Counted from the stretch's first letter, positions 1-8,915 are shown. The stretch: DNA of 64,000 nucleotides from Alteribacillus sp041949975 (GCF_041949975.1 NZ_JBHFQG010000007.1:93757-157756); one strand, 5' to 3'. A program made the numbers and translations. The notes: generated by a model not told the origin, from the sequence alone.

Positions 1-323
1 TAAGGTAAAATGACATGAGCACGATTGCTAATACGAAGGTTGCTTGTGTCAATTCCGCGTTCATGCAAGTATTTTAATTCCTCGACCAAAGCTTGCGGAT
101 CAATCACCATGCCATTCCCAATTACGCAGGTTTTGTTATCGTAAAAAATACCTGAGGGTATGAGATGGAGCTTATATTTTTTACCATTAAAAACGATCGT
201 ATGACCAGCGTTGTTACCACCCTGATACCTGGCAACAACCTCTGCATTTTCTGAAAGATAATCTGTAATCTTCCCTTTTCCTTCATCTCCCCATTGAGTC
301 CCAACAATTACAACTGACGACAA
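1..323 (-). CDS. purA: Adenylosuccinate synthetase, N-terminal part (runs off the window)
   Basis: This is the first 107 residues of the enzyme that joins IMP and aspartate, with GTP, to make adenylosuccinate, the first committed step to AMP. The N-terminal GTP/IMP-binding segment GTQWGDEGKGK and the GGNNAGHT motif are visible. I start it at a TTG (321-323) because the B. subtilis-like N-terminus (SSVVIVG) begins right after it and a GGAGGTGG ribosome site lies just upstream. The C-terminal three quarters lie outside the window. Upstream are a good promoter and a pair of PurR-box-like sites, so purine-dependent repression is likely. Confidence 0.95.
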   Translation of the reverse strand, partial: MSSVVIVGTQWGDEGKGKITDYLSENAEVVARYQGGNNAGHTIVFNGKKYKLHLIPSGIFYDNKTCVIGNGMVIDPQALVEELKYLHERGIDTSNLRISNRAHVILP

Positions 324-415
324 ATCGTCCACCTCCGGCACCTGATTTAAAAGGCTGCTTTGATAATCAATATCTTTTCTATGTATTTATTGTTATTAGA
401 ATAAAACCCTCAAAT

Positions 416-444
416 AGTGTATCAATTCCATTGCGGGAAGTCAA
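416..444 (-). promoter_or_regulatory. purA promoter (sigma-A type)
   Basis: On the minus strand TTGACT (439-444) and TACACT (416-421) are separated by exactly 17 bases, about 95 bases upstream of the purA start codon. This is a near-consensus vegetative promoter. Confidence 0.75.
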
Positions 445-450
445 TCAAAC

Positions 451-487
451 ACGAACATTATCTGCTGAATTTATAAAATATGTTCGT
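451..487 (-). promoter_or_regulatory. Paired PurR boxes upstream of purA
   Basis: ACGAACATTA (451-460) and its inverted partner TATGTTCGT (479-487) lie head to head, just upstream of the purA -35 element. Gram-positive PurR repressors bind such paired CGAA-containing boxes about 16-18 bases apart. The arrangement is seen in the sequence; PurR binding is inferred from family knowledge. Confidence 0.65.
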
Positions 488-502
488 CATAGTGTTTTTA
501 AT

Positions 503-541
503 ATAAAAAATCCGGATGAGGAGAAAAAATCCTATCCGGGT
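503..541 (-). terminator. Rho-independent terminator after dnaB
   Basis: The stem CCGGATgAGGA / TCCTATCCGG with an A-rich loop is followed on the minus strand by a run of six T. It ends the rplI-dnaB transcript before purA. Confidence 0.75.
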
Positions 542-547
542 TTCATG

Positions 548-1915
548 TTAGGCCCCAGGTGGCGCTTGACTTTCATCATGACGCCTGTCCAAGTTCACAA
601 ATTTATTATATTCTTTTATAAAAGCAAGTTCTACATTTCCTACAGGACCATTACGCTGTTTGGCAATGATAATTTCAATAATATTTTGGTTTTCAGCTTC
701 TTGATCATAATAATCTTCTCTGTAAAGAAAAGAAACAATGTCCGCATCCTGCTCGATACTTCCTGATTCACGAAGGTCAGACATCATTGGACGTTTATCC
801 TGCCTGGATTCTACCCCCCGCGAAAGCTGGGAAAGCGCAATGACTGGAACATCCAACTCACGGGCAATCCCCTTCAGACTTCTTGAAATTTCCGAGACTT
901 CCTGCTGACGGTTCTCTCCGCCTTTGGAGCCTGAACCTTGAATAAGCTGCAAATAATCAATTAAGATCATTCCCAGACCCCGTTCTTGCTTAAGTCGTCT
1001 GCATTTTGCCTGTATATCATTTACTTTAATTCCTGGAGAATCATCAATATATATACCAGCAGACGACAGACTTCCCATAGCCATCGTCAACTTTTCCCAA
1101 TCTTCTTCTTCTAGCTGCCCTGTTCTCATTTTTGTCGCGTCGATGTTTCCTTCTGCACAGAGCATCCGTTGAACTAGCTGTGAAGCACCCATTTCCAGAC
1201 TGAAGATAGCTACATTTTCCGAACTTTTCGTTGCTACATTTTGAGCAATATTAAGAGCAAAGGCTGTCTTCCCCATAGAAGGCCTTGCAGCCACAATAAT
1301 TAAATCACTCCGCTGAAAACCTGCTGTCATATGATCGAGCTCTGCAAAACCACTTGATATACCAGTAATATCATTCTCGCGATTTTGAAGCATTTCAATA
1401 TTATCATAGGTTTCAATAAGTACATCTTTAATAGAAACGAACGCTCCTGAACTTCGCTGCTGTGCTACTTCTAGAATAGATCGTTCCGCATCGTTTAAAA
1501 TAACCTCTACTTCTTCTTCACTCTCATACCCTTCCGATGCAATATCTGTTGCTGCACGTATTAACCGGCGAAGGATAGATTTCTCTTGAACAATTTTACT
1601 GTAGTATTCTACATTGGCTGCGGTTGGTACAGCATTAGCAAGATCAGTAAGGTAAGAAATACCTCCTACCTCTTCTAACCACTGATAATCCTGAAGAGCA
1701 GATGTGACCGTCACAAGGTCCACCGGACTTCCTTTTTCACCGAGTTCAAGCATGACACGAAAAATCCGCTGATGGGAAACACGATAAAAGTCTTCAGGTG
1801 ATAAACGCTCTGTCGCTGTAACCAGTGCTTCTCCCTCTAGAAAAACAGCTCCTATAACGGCTTGCTCAGCTTCGATGTTTTGAGGCGGCTTCCGGTCTGT
1901 TAACACATCGCTCAT
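548..1915 (-). CDS. dnaB: Replicative DNA helicase (DnaB family; called DnaC in B. subtilis)
   Basis: Hexameric 5'-3' helicase of the replication fork, 455 aa, the usual family length. The N-terminal primase-interaction domain (about residues 10-110, starting PPQNIEAEQAVIGA) is followed by the RecA-like ATPase domain with Walker A ARPSMGKTAF near residue 210, Walker B MILIDYLQLI near 310 and the C-terminal LRESGSIEQDAD segment. It lies 20 bases downstream of rplI, as in B. subtilis, so it is probably co-transcribed with the gdpP-rplI group. No anomalies were seen. Confidence 0.97.
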   Translation of the reverse strand: MSDVLTDRKPPQNIEAEQAVIGAVFLEGEALVTATERLSPEDFYRVSHQRIFRVMLELGEKGSPVDLVTVTSALQDYQWLEEVGGISYLTDLANAVPTAANVEYYSKIVQEKSILRRLIRAATDIASEGYESEEEVEVILNDAERSILEVAQQRSSGAFVSIKDVLIETYDNIEMLQNRENDITGISSGFAELDHMTAGFQRSDLIIVAARPSMGKTAFALNIAQNVATKSSENVAIFSLEMGASQLVQRMLCAEGNIDATKMRTGQLEEEDWEKLTMAMGSLSSAGIYIDDSPGIKVNDIQAKCRRLKQERGLGMILIDYLQLIQGSGSKGGENRQQEVSEISRSLKGIARELDVPVIALSQLSRGVESRQDKRPMMSDLRESGSIEQDADIVSFLYREDYYDQEAENQNIIEIIIAKQRNGPVGNVELAFIKEYNKFVNLDRRHDESQAPPGA

Positions 1916-1935
1916 AAACTGCCCCTGCCTTTCTC

Positions 1936-2379
1936 TTACTCTTCTATAACATAAACATCTACCATTGCAGTAACCTGAGGATGAATTTTAATAGGAACTT
2001 TCGTTACTCCAAGTGAACGGATGGGATCCTTAAGTTCGATTTTACGTTTATCCACTTTTAAATTCATGCTTTTTAAGGTTTCTGCGATTTGTTTTGTTGA
2101 AACAGCGCCAAACAAGCGGCCGCCTTCTCCAGCTTTTGCTTTTATTTCTACTTTGGTGTTTTCCAATTTCTCTTTATATTCTTTTGCTTCTTTAAGCTGC
2201 TGTTCTGCTTTTTTATTTTCACTCCCTTTTTTTGCTTCTAGATTTTTAAGGTTTCCTTTTGTCGCTTCCACCGCAAGATTATTTGGAAATAAGTAATTTC
2301 TTGCATAACCCTCAGAAACTTTTTTTACTTCCCCTTTTTTTCCTTTTCCTCTTACATCTTGTTTAAAGATTACTTTCAT
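1936..2379 (-). CDS. rplI: Large-subunit ribosomal protein bL9
   Basis: A 147-aa protein with the conserved N-terminal 23S rRNA-binding signature (GKKGEVKKVSEGYARNYL), a charged connecting helix (about residues 40-80) and the C-terminal domain. It binds domain V of 23S rRNA and stabilises the L1 stalk base. The start codon overlaps the gdpP stop by four bases (ATGA), indicating translational coupling. Confidence 0.97.
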   Translation of the reverse strand: MKVIFKQDVRGKGKKGEVKKVSEGYARNYLFPNNLAVEATKGNLKNLEAKKGSENKKAEQQLKEAKEYKEKLENTKVEIKAKAGEGGRLFGAVSTKQIAETLKSMNLKVDKRKIELKDPIRSLGVTKVPIKIHPQVTAMVDVYVIEE

Positions 2380-4346
2380 TCTTTTGTTCCTCCCTCCAAA
2401 TATTCATCTATTGCCTGCATTAGCTTCTCTTCTGCTTCCTCGAGAGAAACATCTTCAAATTGAGTGGCAGCATTGGTTAGATGGCCGCCTCCATTTAAAG
2501 CCTCCATTATAAGCTGAACATTTACTTCTCCTAAGGAACGTGCGCTGATGCTCGTTTTGCCATCTTGTCTTTTGGAGATAACAAAAGACCCCTTCACATC
2601 ATTCATGGTAAGAAGTGTATCAGCTGCCTGTGCGATCAAGATTTGATCATATGTTTCTTCTCTTGAAGCTTTAGCTATAGCCATTCCATCGCGGTAAATG
2701 GATGCCTTCTCAATTAACCGCGAACGTCTCACATATTGTTTAATGTCTTCTTTAAGAAGCATTTGAACGAGAGTAGTGTCGGCTCCATGAGACTTTAAAA
2801 AAGAGGCCGCATCGAAAGTCCTCGATCCCGTACGTATCGCAAAACTTTTTGTGTCGACGATGATACCGGCAAGCATAGCCGTTGCTTCCAACACGTCCAT
2901 GTTTAACTTCTGTGGTTGATATTCTAACAGCTCTGTTACTAATTCGGAAGTAGAGGACGCATACGGCTCCATATATACGAGTACAGGATCCTTTATAAAT
3001 TCTTCGCCTCTGCGGTGGTGGTCTAAAACAACAACTCGATCCACTGCATCAACCAGGCGAGGTTCAATAACAAGAGATGGTTTATGTGTATCCACTACTA
3101 CTAACAAGGTGTGGCGTGTTAATTCATCCAAAGCTTCATCCGGGGTGATGAATTGCGACCACAAATGCTCATGTTCTCCTACTTCTTCCATAAGCTTTTG
3201 AACATCTGGGTTAATATCATTAGGATCAACGACAATATAAGCATCCGTATTATTTACATCTGCAATTTTCAATACACCAATTGCCGCCCCGATGGCGTCC
3301 ATATCAGGGTTTTTATGTCCCATTATAATAACCTGGTCACTTTCTAATACAAAATCGCGAAGAGCATGAGAAATAACACGTGCCCTTACGCGGGTTCTTT
3401 TTTCCATGGCGTTTGATTTCCCGCCGTAGAAACGGACTTTCCCGTTTGTTTCTTTAATAGCAACCTGATCTCCACCTCTCCCTAGAGCCAGGTCCAAACT
3501 GGATTGAGCAAGGTTTCCTAATTCTCTTAAGGAAGAATCTCCGCTTCCTATACCGATACTCAGGGTAATTGGTACTTTTTCTTTTCCAGTAACTTCCCTG
3601 ACTTCATCCAAAAGCTCAAACCTTGTTTTCTCAAGTTCACGCAGTGCTTTTTGATTCATAACAGCTATAAAACGATCTGAAGCAATGCTTCGAAGCAGTA
3701 TTTGATACTCGTTAGCCCAGTAATTTAATGAAGACGTTACATGACTCATTAGTTTACTGCGTATCTGGTCGTCCATTCCTTGCGTGACTTCATCATAATT
3801 ATCTAAATAAACAAGCCCGATTACCGTTTGCTCGTCCTGGTATAATGACCTTGTTTCTGCTGTATCTGTCATATCAAAAAAGTAAAGGAGACGCTCTTCT
3901 TGTCTTATATAGACAAAATAATGTCTGTCATTTAAAGTCATTTCGGTCTCATAATCACCTTTTTTAACAGCAGGAATAAGATCCTCAGCAATATTATCTA
4001 AGGATTTCCCTAAAAATTCCCGAGGAAGAAAGTTCATCATAAATGGGTTTGCCCACTGCACTTCATACTCTTCATTATACAGTATAATACCGATAGGAAG
4101 CTCTGTAACTGCTTCCTTTCCTGCTTTATTTACTCGGTGCGTTAAAGTTGATATATATTTCTCTAGGTCTCTTTCAAAAGATTTTCTCGCTTGATTAATA
4201 TATATCACTAAAACACCAAGCAAAAAGAAACCCAGCAATCCAAACTCCCACTGGTAAAAAGTCAGGAAACCGATAAAAAGAGCTGCTACCAGAAACAGAG
4301 CCACCACGTGATAACCGTGCCACCGTCTCATTAAAAACCTAGGCAT
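2376..4346 (-). CDS. gdpP: Membrane-bound cyclic-di-AMP phosphodiesterase GdpP
   Basis: This 656-aa protein hydrolyses c-di-AMP to pApA. Two N-terminal transmembrane helices (about residues 10-55) precede a PAS-like domain, a degenerate GGDEF domain (about 170-300) and a DHH/DHHA1 phosphodiesterase module. Catalytic motifs are MGHKNPDMDAIGA near residue 345, VLDHHRRG near 420 and the GGGHLTNAA DHHA1 motif near 620. It sits between yybS and rplI exactly as in B. subtilis (yybT). c-di-AMP controls potassium and osmolyte transport, relevant if the host is a halophile; that link is inference. Confidence 0.95.
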   Translation of the reverse strand: MPRFLMRRWHGYHVVALFLVAALFIGFLTFYQWEFGLLGFFLLGVLVIYINQARKSFERDLEKYISTLTHRVNKAGKEAVTELPIGIILYNEEYEVQWANPFMMNFLPREFLGKSLDNIAEDLIPAVKKGDYETEMTLNDRHYFVYIRQEERLLYFFDMTDTAETRSLYQDEQTVIGLVYLDNYDEVTQGMDDQIRSKLMSHVTSSLNYWANEYQILLRSIASDRFIAVMNQKALRELEKTRFELLDEVREVTGKEKVPITLSIGIGSGDSSLRELGNLAQSSLDLALGRGGDQVAIKETNGKVRFYGGKSNAMEKRTRVRARVISHALRDFVLESDQVIIMGHKNPDMDAIGAAIGVLKIADVNNTDAYIVVDPNDINPDVQKLMEEVGEHEHLWSQFITPDEALDELTRHTLLVVVDTHKPSLVIEPRLVDAVDRVVVLDHHRRGEEFIKDPVLVYMEPYASSTSELVTELLEYQPQKLNMDVLEATAMLAGIIVDTKSFAIRTGSRTFDAASFLKSHGADTTLVQMLLKEDIKQYVRRSRLIEKASIYRDGMAIAKASREETYDQILIAQAADTLLTMNDVKGSFVISKRQDGKTSISARSLGEVNVQLIMEALNGGGHLTNAATQFEDVSLEEAEEKLMQAIDEYLEGGTKE

Positions 4347-4357
4347 AATGTCAACCC

Positions 4358-5296
4358 CTACTTCATGTCAGATTTCAGACGTTTTTTCAATTGAAATCCT
4401 AAGTCAATTATACCCAAAATACGAGCAATAAGAAGAACAAAGGGTAAAAATAATCCAGAAATCAGCAAAATAACAGGAACTGCTTTAGGAATAGACTTAA
4501 CATAACAATAATAAAACACAACCGTAAACCCTTGCAGCGCCATAGCTGTTTCCAATAATGGGAATAAGTTCCATATAATTATATAAATAGTCGTTCCTTC
4601 TTCTGCGCCTATAAAAAAAATGATAGAAACAACTAGATAGTACCATAGCAAAGAGCGCGGAAAGTTCCACTCTCTTAACGGCGGAAAAGGTTCTGCTTTT
4701 ATTTTCAGCCGCCGTAAAACAGCATGAGCAATGAACTGTGTAATTAGAGCATAAACAATCCCGGTAAATACAATCAAAAGAGGTCCCATATAACCAATTT
4801 GATCAATCATTTCTTCCCAAACTTCCAAGTTATCAGAAGGCTCCTGTCCAAGAGCTCCCATCATTGATTCTGCCTGCTGTGTTGATTGTCTCATTACATC
4901 CTGCATGGCAGCTAATGGGTCTATTTCCAATATGAGGATGGAACCAGCATATAGAAGTACAAGTCCCCCTATGTAAGCAACACTGCTTCCAGCAAGGACG
5001 AACAAAGCTTCCTTACGTCGACGAATTAATTCACCAGCTGTTATTCCGCCTACACCAGCAAGAAGGGCATTCGGCAGTCCGATAAGCCCTCCAATTAACA
5101 CAGAAAGAAAAAGGGATACTACGAACATAACAAGCCCTGGCCTTAATCCGTGCCGTGCCACAAATACAATAAAAGGAAGAGGTAAAAACCACATTAATAT
5201 TGTGATTAAAAAAGGAACAAAAATAGAAAGAAGCAGCATAACGATGAAAATACCGCTTAAAATCGCTCCTTCTGTTAGACCTCTGGTTTGCTTCAA
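4358..5296 (-). CDS. yybS: YybS-family (DUF2232) multipass membrane protein
   Basis: About 312 aa with roughly eight hydrophobic segments and a KR-rich C-terminus. It matches the DUF2232/YybS protein that always precedes gdpP in Bacillaceae; its biochemical function is unknown. An upstream TTG (5326) gives 10 more residues but has no ribosome site. I chose TTG at 5294-5296, five bases after GAGGTGA, which gives a length close to the family norm. Only 11 bases separate it from gdpP. Confidence 0.85.
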   Translation of the reverse strand: MKQTRGLTEGAILSGIFIVMLLLSIFVPFLITILMWFLPLPFIVFVARHGLRPGLVMFVVSLFLSVLIGGLIGLPNALLAGVGGITAGELIRRRKEALFVLAGSSVAYIGGLVLLYAGSILILEIDPLAAMQDVMRQSTQQAESMMGALGQEPSDNLEVWEEMIDQIGYMGPLLIVFTGIVYALITQFIAHAVLRRLKIKAEPFPPLREWNFPRSLLWYYLVVSIIFFIGAEEGTTIYIIIWNLFPLLETAMALQGFTVVFYYCYVKSIPKAVPVILLISGLFLPFVLLIARILGIIDLGFQLKKRLKSDMK

Positions 5297-5395
5297 CGTC
5301 GTCACCTCGTCTATTTTTTCATACAAATAAAGCCGCGATTTTTAATGAATCCATTCGTCTATTGTAATCGATTCTTTTTAAAAAAGAAAGAATAC

Positions 5396-5442
5396 AAAAA
5401 ACCCGAATAACAGACTGCTCTTTTTGCGTCTATTATCCGGGG
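5396..5442 (-). terminator. Terminator after the 47-aa ORF
   Basis: CCCGAATAACAGAC pairs with GTCTATTATCCGGG around a T-rich loop; on the minus strand the stem is followed by TTTTTT. It separates the small gene at 5496-5639 from yybS. Confidence 0.75.
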
Positions 5443-5495
5443 GGATGAACACGGAAATCTTTTTTGTTTTTATTATCTTCAAAATATTTGTTTTT

Positions 5496-5639
5496 TTATT
5501 TTGCAGAGGGTAATTTAAAACTAAATGAGTTTGCAGCGAATACGGTTCGGTTATCATGATCTGTCTTTTTCAATTCCTCTTTCTTTTTCAAATCTTCCAA
5601 TTGATCATTTATGCGAGTAATGTATTCTTTTACTTCCAT
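5496..5639 (-). CDS. Small hypothetical protein, 47 aa
   Basis: A short gene between rpsR and yybS. A strong GGAGGAAG ribosome site lies about 6-9 bases before the ATG, and a rho-independent terminator follows the stop by some 50 bases, so it looks like a complete single-gene unit. The protein begins MEVKEYITRINDQLEDLKKK, a charged amphipathic helix likely to form a coiled coil. It ends in a less charged SFSFKLPSAK tail. I do not recognise the family and assign no function. Confidence 0.6.
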   Translation of the reverse strand: MEVKEYITRINDQLEDLKKKEELKKTDHDNRTVFAANSFSFKLPSAK

Positions 5640-5904
5640 TTCCCTCTTCCTCCTCAATTTTTCAAATCGTTTTTAGAAGAAGTTCTTTATTTGTTTAAAG
5701 CTGTTGTGCTGTTATTCTTATTCCTACCCTGCCCCTGCATTTTTTCAAACCTGTTGACATGGAAAATAAGACAAAAGAACCATTAAAAAAACTTAGCTTT
5801 AAAGGAAACCGGCTAAACGTCCTGTGGCAAATGCGGCATAAGTACACCTTATACACTGAAAGCCATTGTTTTACTTATACTATTCACCTGCATGCCTGGC
5901 ACAC
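5640..5904. other. Gene-poor stretch between rpsR terminator and the 47-aa ORF
   Basis: About 265 bases without a supportable gene. It should hold the promoter for the 47-aa ORF on the minus strand, but I could not identify convincing -35/-10 elements. Open frames on the plus strand here lack ribosome sites. Confidence 0.5.
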
Positions 5905-5942
5905 CAAAAAAAGCGTTTCCCGGAAGACGGCCGGGAAACGCT
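5905..5942 (-). terminator. Terminator of the rpsF-ssb-rpsR operon
   Basis: A perfect 11-bp stem (GCGTTTCCCGG / CCGGGAAACGC) with a short loop is followed on the minus strand by seven T. It lies a few bases after the rpsR stop. Confidence 0.9.
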
Positions 5943-5954
5943 GTTAAACAAGGT

Positions 5955-6182
5955 TTATTGCTCTTTTACGTAAGGCAGTAAAGCTACGTGACGAGCACGT
6001 TTAATGGCTTTTGTTAATTGACGCTGATACTTAGCAGAAGTACCAGTTACACGACGAGGTAAAATTTTACCGCGCTCTGAAACGAACTTTTTCAATAGAT
6101 CTACATCTTTATAGTCAATTTTTTCAATTTTGTTGACTGTAAAGTAACAAACCTTTCTGCGCTTGCCTCTGCGACGTGCCAT
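5955..6182 (-). CDS. rpsR: Small-subunit ribosomal protein bS18
   Basis: A 75-aa basic protein with the bS18 signature (DYKDVDLLKKF, LPRRVTGTSAKYQRQL). It binds bS6 on the 30S platform; bS6 is encoded two genes upstream in the same operon. An AGGAGG-type site precedes the ATG. Full family length. Confidence 0.97.
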   Translation of the reverse strand: MARRRGKRRKVCYFTVNKIEKIDYKDVDLLKKFVSERGKILPRRVTGTSAKYQRQLTKAIKRARHVALLPYVKEQ

Positions 6183-6233
6183 CGTTTCGACCTCCTTTTA
6201 AAAAAATTATATTTATTTGTGCGGGAGAATGTC

Positions 6234-6719
6234 CTAAAATGGTAAATCGTCATCCGAAATGTCGATTGGCTGGCCATCATTAGCAAAAGGGTCATCATTG
6301 AGATTAGAGGAACCCCCACTTTGGTTCTGTTGACCAAGTTGTTGATTTCCTCCCCCGTGCATACCTGCATAATCACTGCGGCTGCCGCCTCCAGAAGCAT
6401 TACGGGGTTCTAAAAACTGTACGCTTTCCGCTTGAACTTCTACCACATTTACTCGGCGGCCTTCCTGATTTTCATATCTGCGACTTTGAAGTCGGCCGTC
6501 GATTCCAGCCAGGCTTCCTTTTTTTAAGTAATTAGCAACATTTTCTGCCTGTTTTCTCCAAACAACGCAATTGAAGAAATCCGCTTCTCTTTCCCCCTGC
6601 TGGTTTGTAAACGGACGGTTGACGGCAATACCGAAATTTGCTACCGCAACGCCGTTAGGTGTATATCTCAACTCGGGGTCGCGGGTGAGGCGGCCAACCA
6701 ATACAACGCGATTTATCAT
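6234..6719 (-). CDS. ssb: Single-stranded DNA-binding protein
   Basis: 161 aa. The OB fold (residues 1-110) begins MINRVVLVGRLTRDPELR, followed by a Gly/Gln/Ser-rich linker and the acidic protein-interaction tip ending DDLPF. It coats single-stranded DNA and recruits replication and repair enzymes through the tip. I start at the ATG at 6717-6719 after GGGAGGGG rather than four codons upstream. It lies between rpsF and rpsR. Confidence 0.97.
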   Translation of the reverse strand: MINRVVLVGRLTRDPELRYTPNGVAVANFGIAVNRPFTNQQGEREADFFNCVVWRKQAENVANYLKKGSLAGIDGRLQSRRYENQEGRRVNVVEVQAESVQFLEPRNASGGGSRSDYAGMHGGGNQQLGQQNQSGGSSNLNDDPFANDGQPIDISDDDLPF

Positions 6720-6743
6720 CGGAACCCCTCCCAATTTAAGTCA

Positions 6744-7031
6744 TTAGTCTTCGTCTTTAACAACAATATGGCGAATAACGTTATCATCCATTTTCACAAG
6801 ACGGTCAAATTCATTTGTAGCTTCTGCATCGGCTTTTGTATAAACTACAACGTAATAACCGTCTTTCAAATCGTTGATTTCATAAGCAAGACGGCGCTTA
6901 CCCATTTCTTCAACTTTTTCGATTTCAGCTCCGTTGTTTGTTAATACGTTGTTGTAATGTTCAATGGTTTCTTTTATACCATTTTCGTCAACACCCGGAT
7001 GAATGATATAAAGCACTTCATATTTACGCAT
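6744..7031 (-). CDS. rpsF: Small-subunit ribosomal protein bS6
   Basis: 95 aa with the bS6 ferredoxin-like fold signature (RKYEVLYIIHPG at the N-terminus, GKRRLAYEI in the middle, VIRHIVVK at the end). It is the first gene of rpsF-ssb-rpsR, with an AAAGGAGG ribosome site. Confidence 0.97.
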   Translation of the reverse strand: MRKYEVLYIIHPGVDENGIKETIEHYNNVLTNNGAEIEKVEEMGKRRLAYEINDLKDGYYVVVYTKADAEATNEFDRLVKMDDNVIRHIVVKDED

Positions 7032-7158
7032 GCTGCGTCACCTCCTTTTGGTCTTACGGCCCTTTTTTAAAAGAGCAAGGAGCAAAATACTGTTGATGAA
7101 TTTTACTCACAATTAGTGATTATAGCAGAACAAGCACCGGTTGACAATATTTGAATAT

Positions 7159-7195
7159 AGAAAAAGCTGGACGCACCAATCGTTTCGCCCAGCTC
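7159..7195 (-). terminator. Terminator after ychF
   Basis: AGCTGG...CCAGCT with extra GC pairing inside, followed on the minus strand by TTTTTC. It lies 78 bases beyond the ychF stop. Confidence 0.6.
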
Positions 7196-7272
7196 TGTAT
7201 TCCATCTTTAATAGAGGTAAAAAAAGTCCATGCCCTTCAGCTTTGCTTACATAATGTATAAGTATTACCTTT

Positions 7273-8373
7273 TTAAACATTAAAGCGGAAATGAACGACG
7301 TCTCCGTCTTTTACTATATAATCTTTGCCTTCCAAACGGACTTTTCCTGCTTCTTTTGCTGCGTTCATATTACCTGCCTCTATTAAGTCTTCATAGCTGA
7401 CAACTTCCGCTCGGATAAAACCCCGTTCAAAATCAGTGTGTATAACACCTGCTGCTTGAGGTGCTTTAGTGCCTGTCCGAATTGTCCAAGCTCTTACTTC
7501 CTGTTCCCCAGCTGTAAAGAAAGTTTCTAATCCGAGCAGATTATACGCTGCTCTAATAAGTTGATCAAGTCCTGATTCTTCAATACCTAGTTCATCAAGA
7601 AACTCTTGTTTTTCTTCTCCTTCAAGCTCAGCAATTTCTGATTCTATTTTTGCGCATACCGTGATAACCTCTGATCCTTCATTTGAGGCGTAATCTTTAA
7701 CAGCTTTTACATATTCATTATCTTCATCACTTAGTAAGTCCTCTTCGCTTACATTTGCTGCATAAAGCACCGGCTTCATCGTAAGAAGCTGAAATCCTTG
7801 AACTATTTTCTTTTCCTCGTCTGATAAATCAACGCTTCTAGCAGGTTTTTCATCTTCGAAAGCTGCAATAAGCTTTTGAAGTACTTCATGTTCTGCCAGA
7901 GCTTCCTTATCTTTTGATTTAGCTAACTTTGCTACTTTTACAGCTCTTTTTTCAACTGTTTCCAAGTCTGCAAGAATAAGCTCAAAGTTAATCACTTCGA
8001 TATCCCGGATCGGGTCCACACTTCCTGAAACGTGAGTAATATCACCGTCATTAAAACAACGGACTACATGAGATATAGCGTCTACTTGACGAATGTGGGA
8101 AAGAAATTTATTTCCTAAACCTTCTCCTTTGCTTGCTCCTTCCACAATTCCTGCAATGTCAGTAAATTCAAATGCTGTCGGCACTGTTTTTTTGGGATTT
8201 ACGAGTTCTGTTAATTTTTGAAGACGGTAATCAGGCACTTCTACAATACCTACATTAGGATCTATTGTACAAAACGGGTAGTTGGCAGATTCGGCCCCCG
8301 CTTGGGTAATGGCATTAAATAATGTAGACTTTCCGACATTAGGAAGGCCTACAATCCCTGTTGTTAAAGCCAT
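7273..8373 (-). CDS. ychF: Redox-regulated ATPase YchF (Obg/TRAFAC family)
   Basis: 366 aa. P-loop GLPNVGKSTLFNAIT at residues 8-22, then the switch region and a helical insert, ending in the TGS domain (about 280-366, with QAAGVIHTDFERGFIRAEV). YchF binds ribosomes and prefers ATP over GTP because its G4 motif is altered. Intact, with the same neighbours as in B. subtilis (yyaF). Confidence 0.96.
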   Translation of the reverse strand: MALTTGIVGLPNVGKSTLFNAITQAGAESANYPFCTIDPNVGIVEVPDYRLQKLTELVNPKKTVPTAFEFTDIAGIVEGASKGEGLGNKFLSHIRQVDAISHVVRCFNDGDITHVSGSVDPIRDIEVINFELILADLETVEKRAVKVAKLAKSKDKEALAEHEVLQKLIAAFEDEKPARSVDLSDEEKKIVQGFQLLTMKPVLYAANVSEEDLLSDEDNEYVKAVKDYASNEGSEVITVCAKIESEIAELEGEEKQEFLDELGIEESGLDQLIRAAYNLLGLETFFTAGEQEVRAWTIRTGTKAPQAAGVIHTDFERGFIRAEVVSYEDLIEAGNMNAAKEAGKVRLEGKDYIVKDGDVVHFRFNV

Positions 8374-8515
8374 ATAAAGTCACTTCCTTTTTCATTCCAT
8401 TAACCTAAAATGGGTTTATTTCCGTTAAATCTTTTATTTAGACTTATCCTTCCCAATTATAGAAAGAACTTTATGAAAAGACAAGCATATTTCGCTTACT
8501 ATTTAAAAGAACAGA

Positions 8516-8537
8516 GAGCAAGTCAATGAGACTGCTC
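8516..8537 (-). terminator. Possible weak terminator after yyzM
   Basis: GAGCAAGTC / GACTGCTC with one bulged base, followed on the minus strand by a T-rich but interrupted tract. Position downstream of the DUF951 gene fits; the structure is weak. Confidence 0.4.
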
Positions 8538-8552
8538 CCTGCTCCATCTTTT

Positions 8553-8756
8553 TTATGCATTTTCCTCCGCTTTTTCTAAAACCTTTTTTATCTTTTTTTT
8601 GAACTCTCGGCGGGGAAGCATGACACTGTGCCCGCATCCCTGGCACTTAATTCGAATATCAGCGCCCATTCGAATAATCTTCCACCGGTTTTCACCGCAA
8701 GGATGTGGTTTTTTCATTTCTACAATATCATTTAATGAAAACGGAATATCCGGCAT
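8553..8756 (-). CDS. yyzM: DUF951 small zinc-ribbon-like protein (YyzM family)
   Basis: 67 aa from the ATG at 8754-8756, chosen over an upstream in-frame start because GAGGTGA sits six bases before it. The protein has CG and CQGCG cysteine pairs (KPHPCGENRWKI, RIKCQGCGHSVML), the hallmark of DUF951, then a Lys-rich tail. Function is unknown. It lies next to ychF, as in other Bacillaceae. Confidence 0.88.
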   Translation of the reverse strand: MPDIPFSLNDIVEMKKPHPCGENRWKIIRMGADIRIKCQGCGHSVMLPRREFKKKIKKVLEKAEENA

Positions 8757-8901
8757 TTCCGTCACCTCATTTCTACTTACCTTCATTGCTTTTTTGAAGC
8801 ATGAAATCTTCCATAAGCCCTAATTGAAGGAGACTCCTCTGTATATTTATTATCCTATCCTATCTCTGAAAAAGAAACAATCCTTCGATTTTTAAAACAT
8901 C

Positions 8902-8915
8902 ATTTCCCGGGTAAT
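8902..8915. promoter_or_regulatory. Noc-binding-site-like sequence
   Basis: ATTTCCCGGGTAAT differs by one base from the Noc (nucleoid occlusion factor) consensus ATTTCCCGGGAAAT. It lies in the intergenic space after the YkvI-like gene. noc is encoded 4.5 kb away. Binding is inferred. Confidence 0.5.

Noticed and set aside
5759..5947. A 62-codon plus-strand frame beginning MENKTKEPLKK
   Set aside because: No ribosome site, and it runs through the rpsR terminator hairpin.
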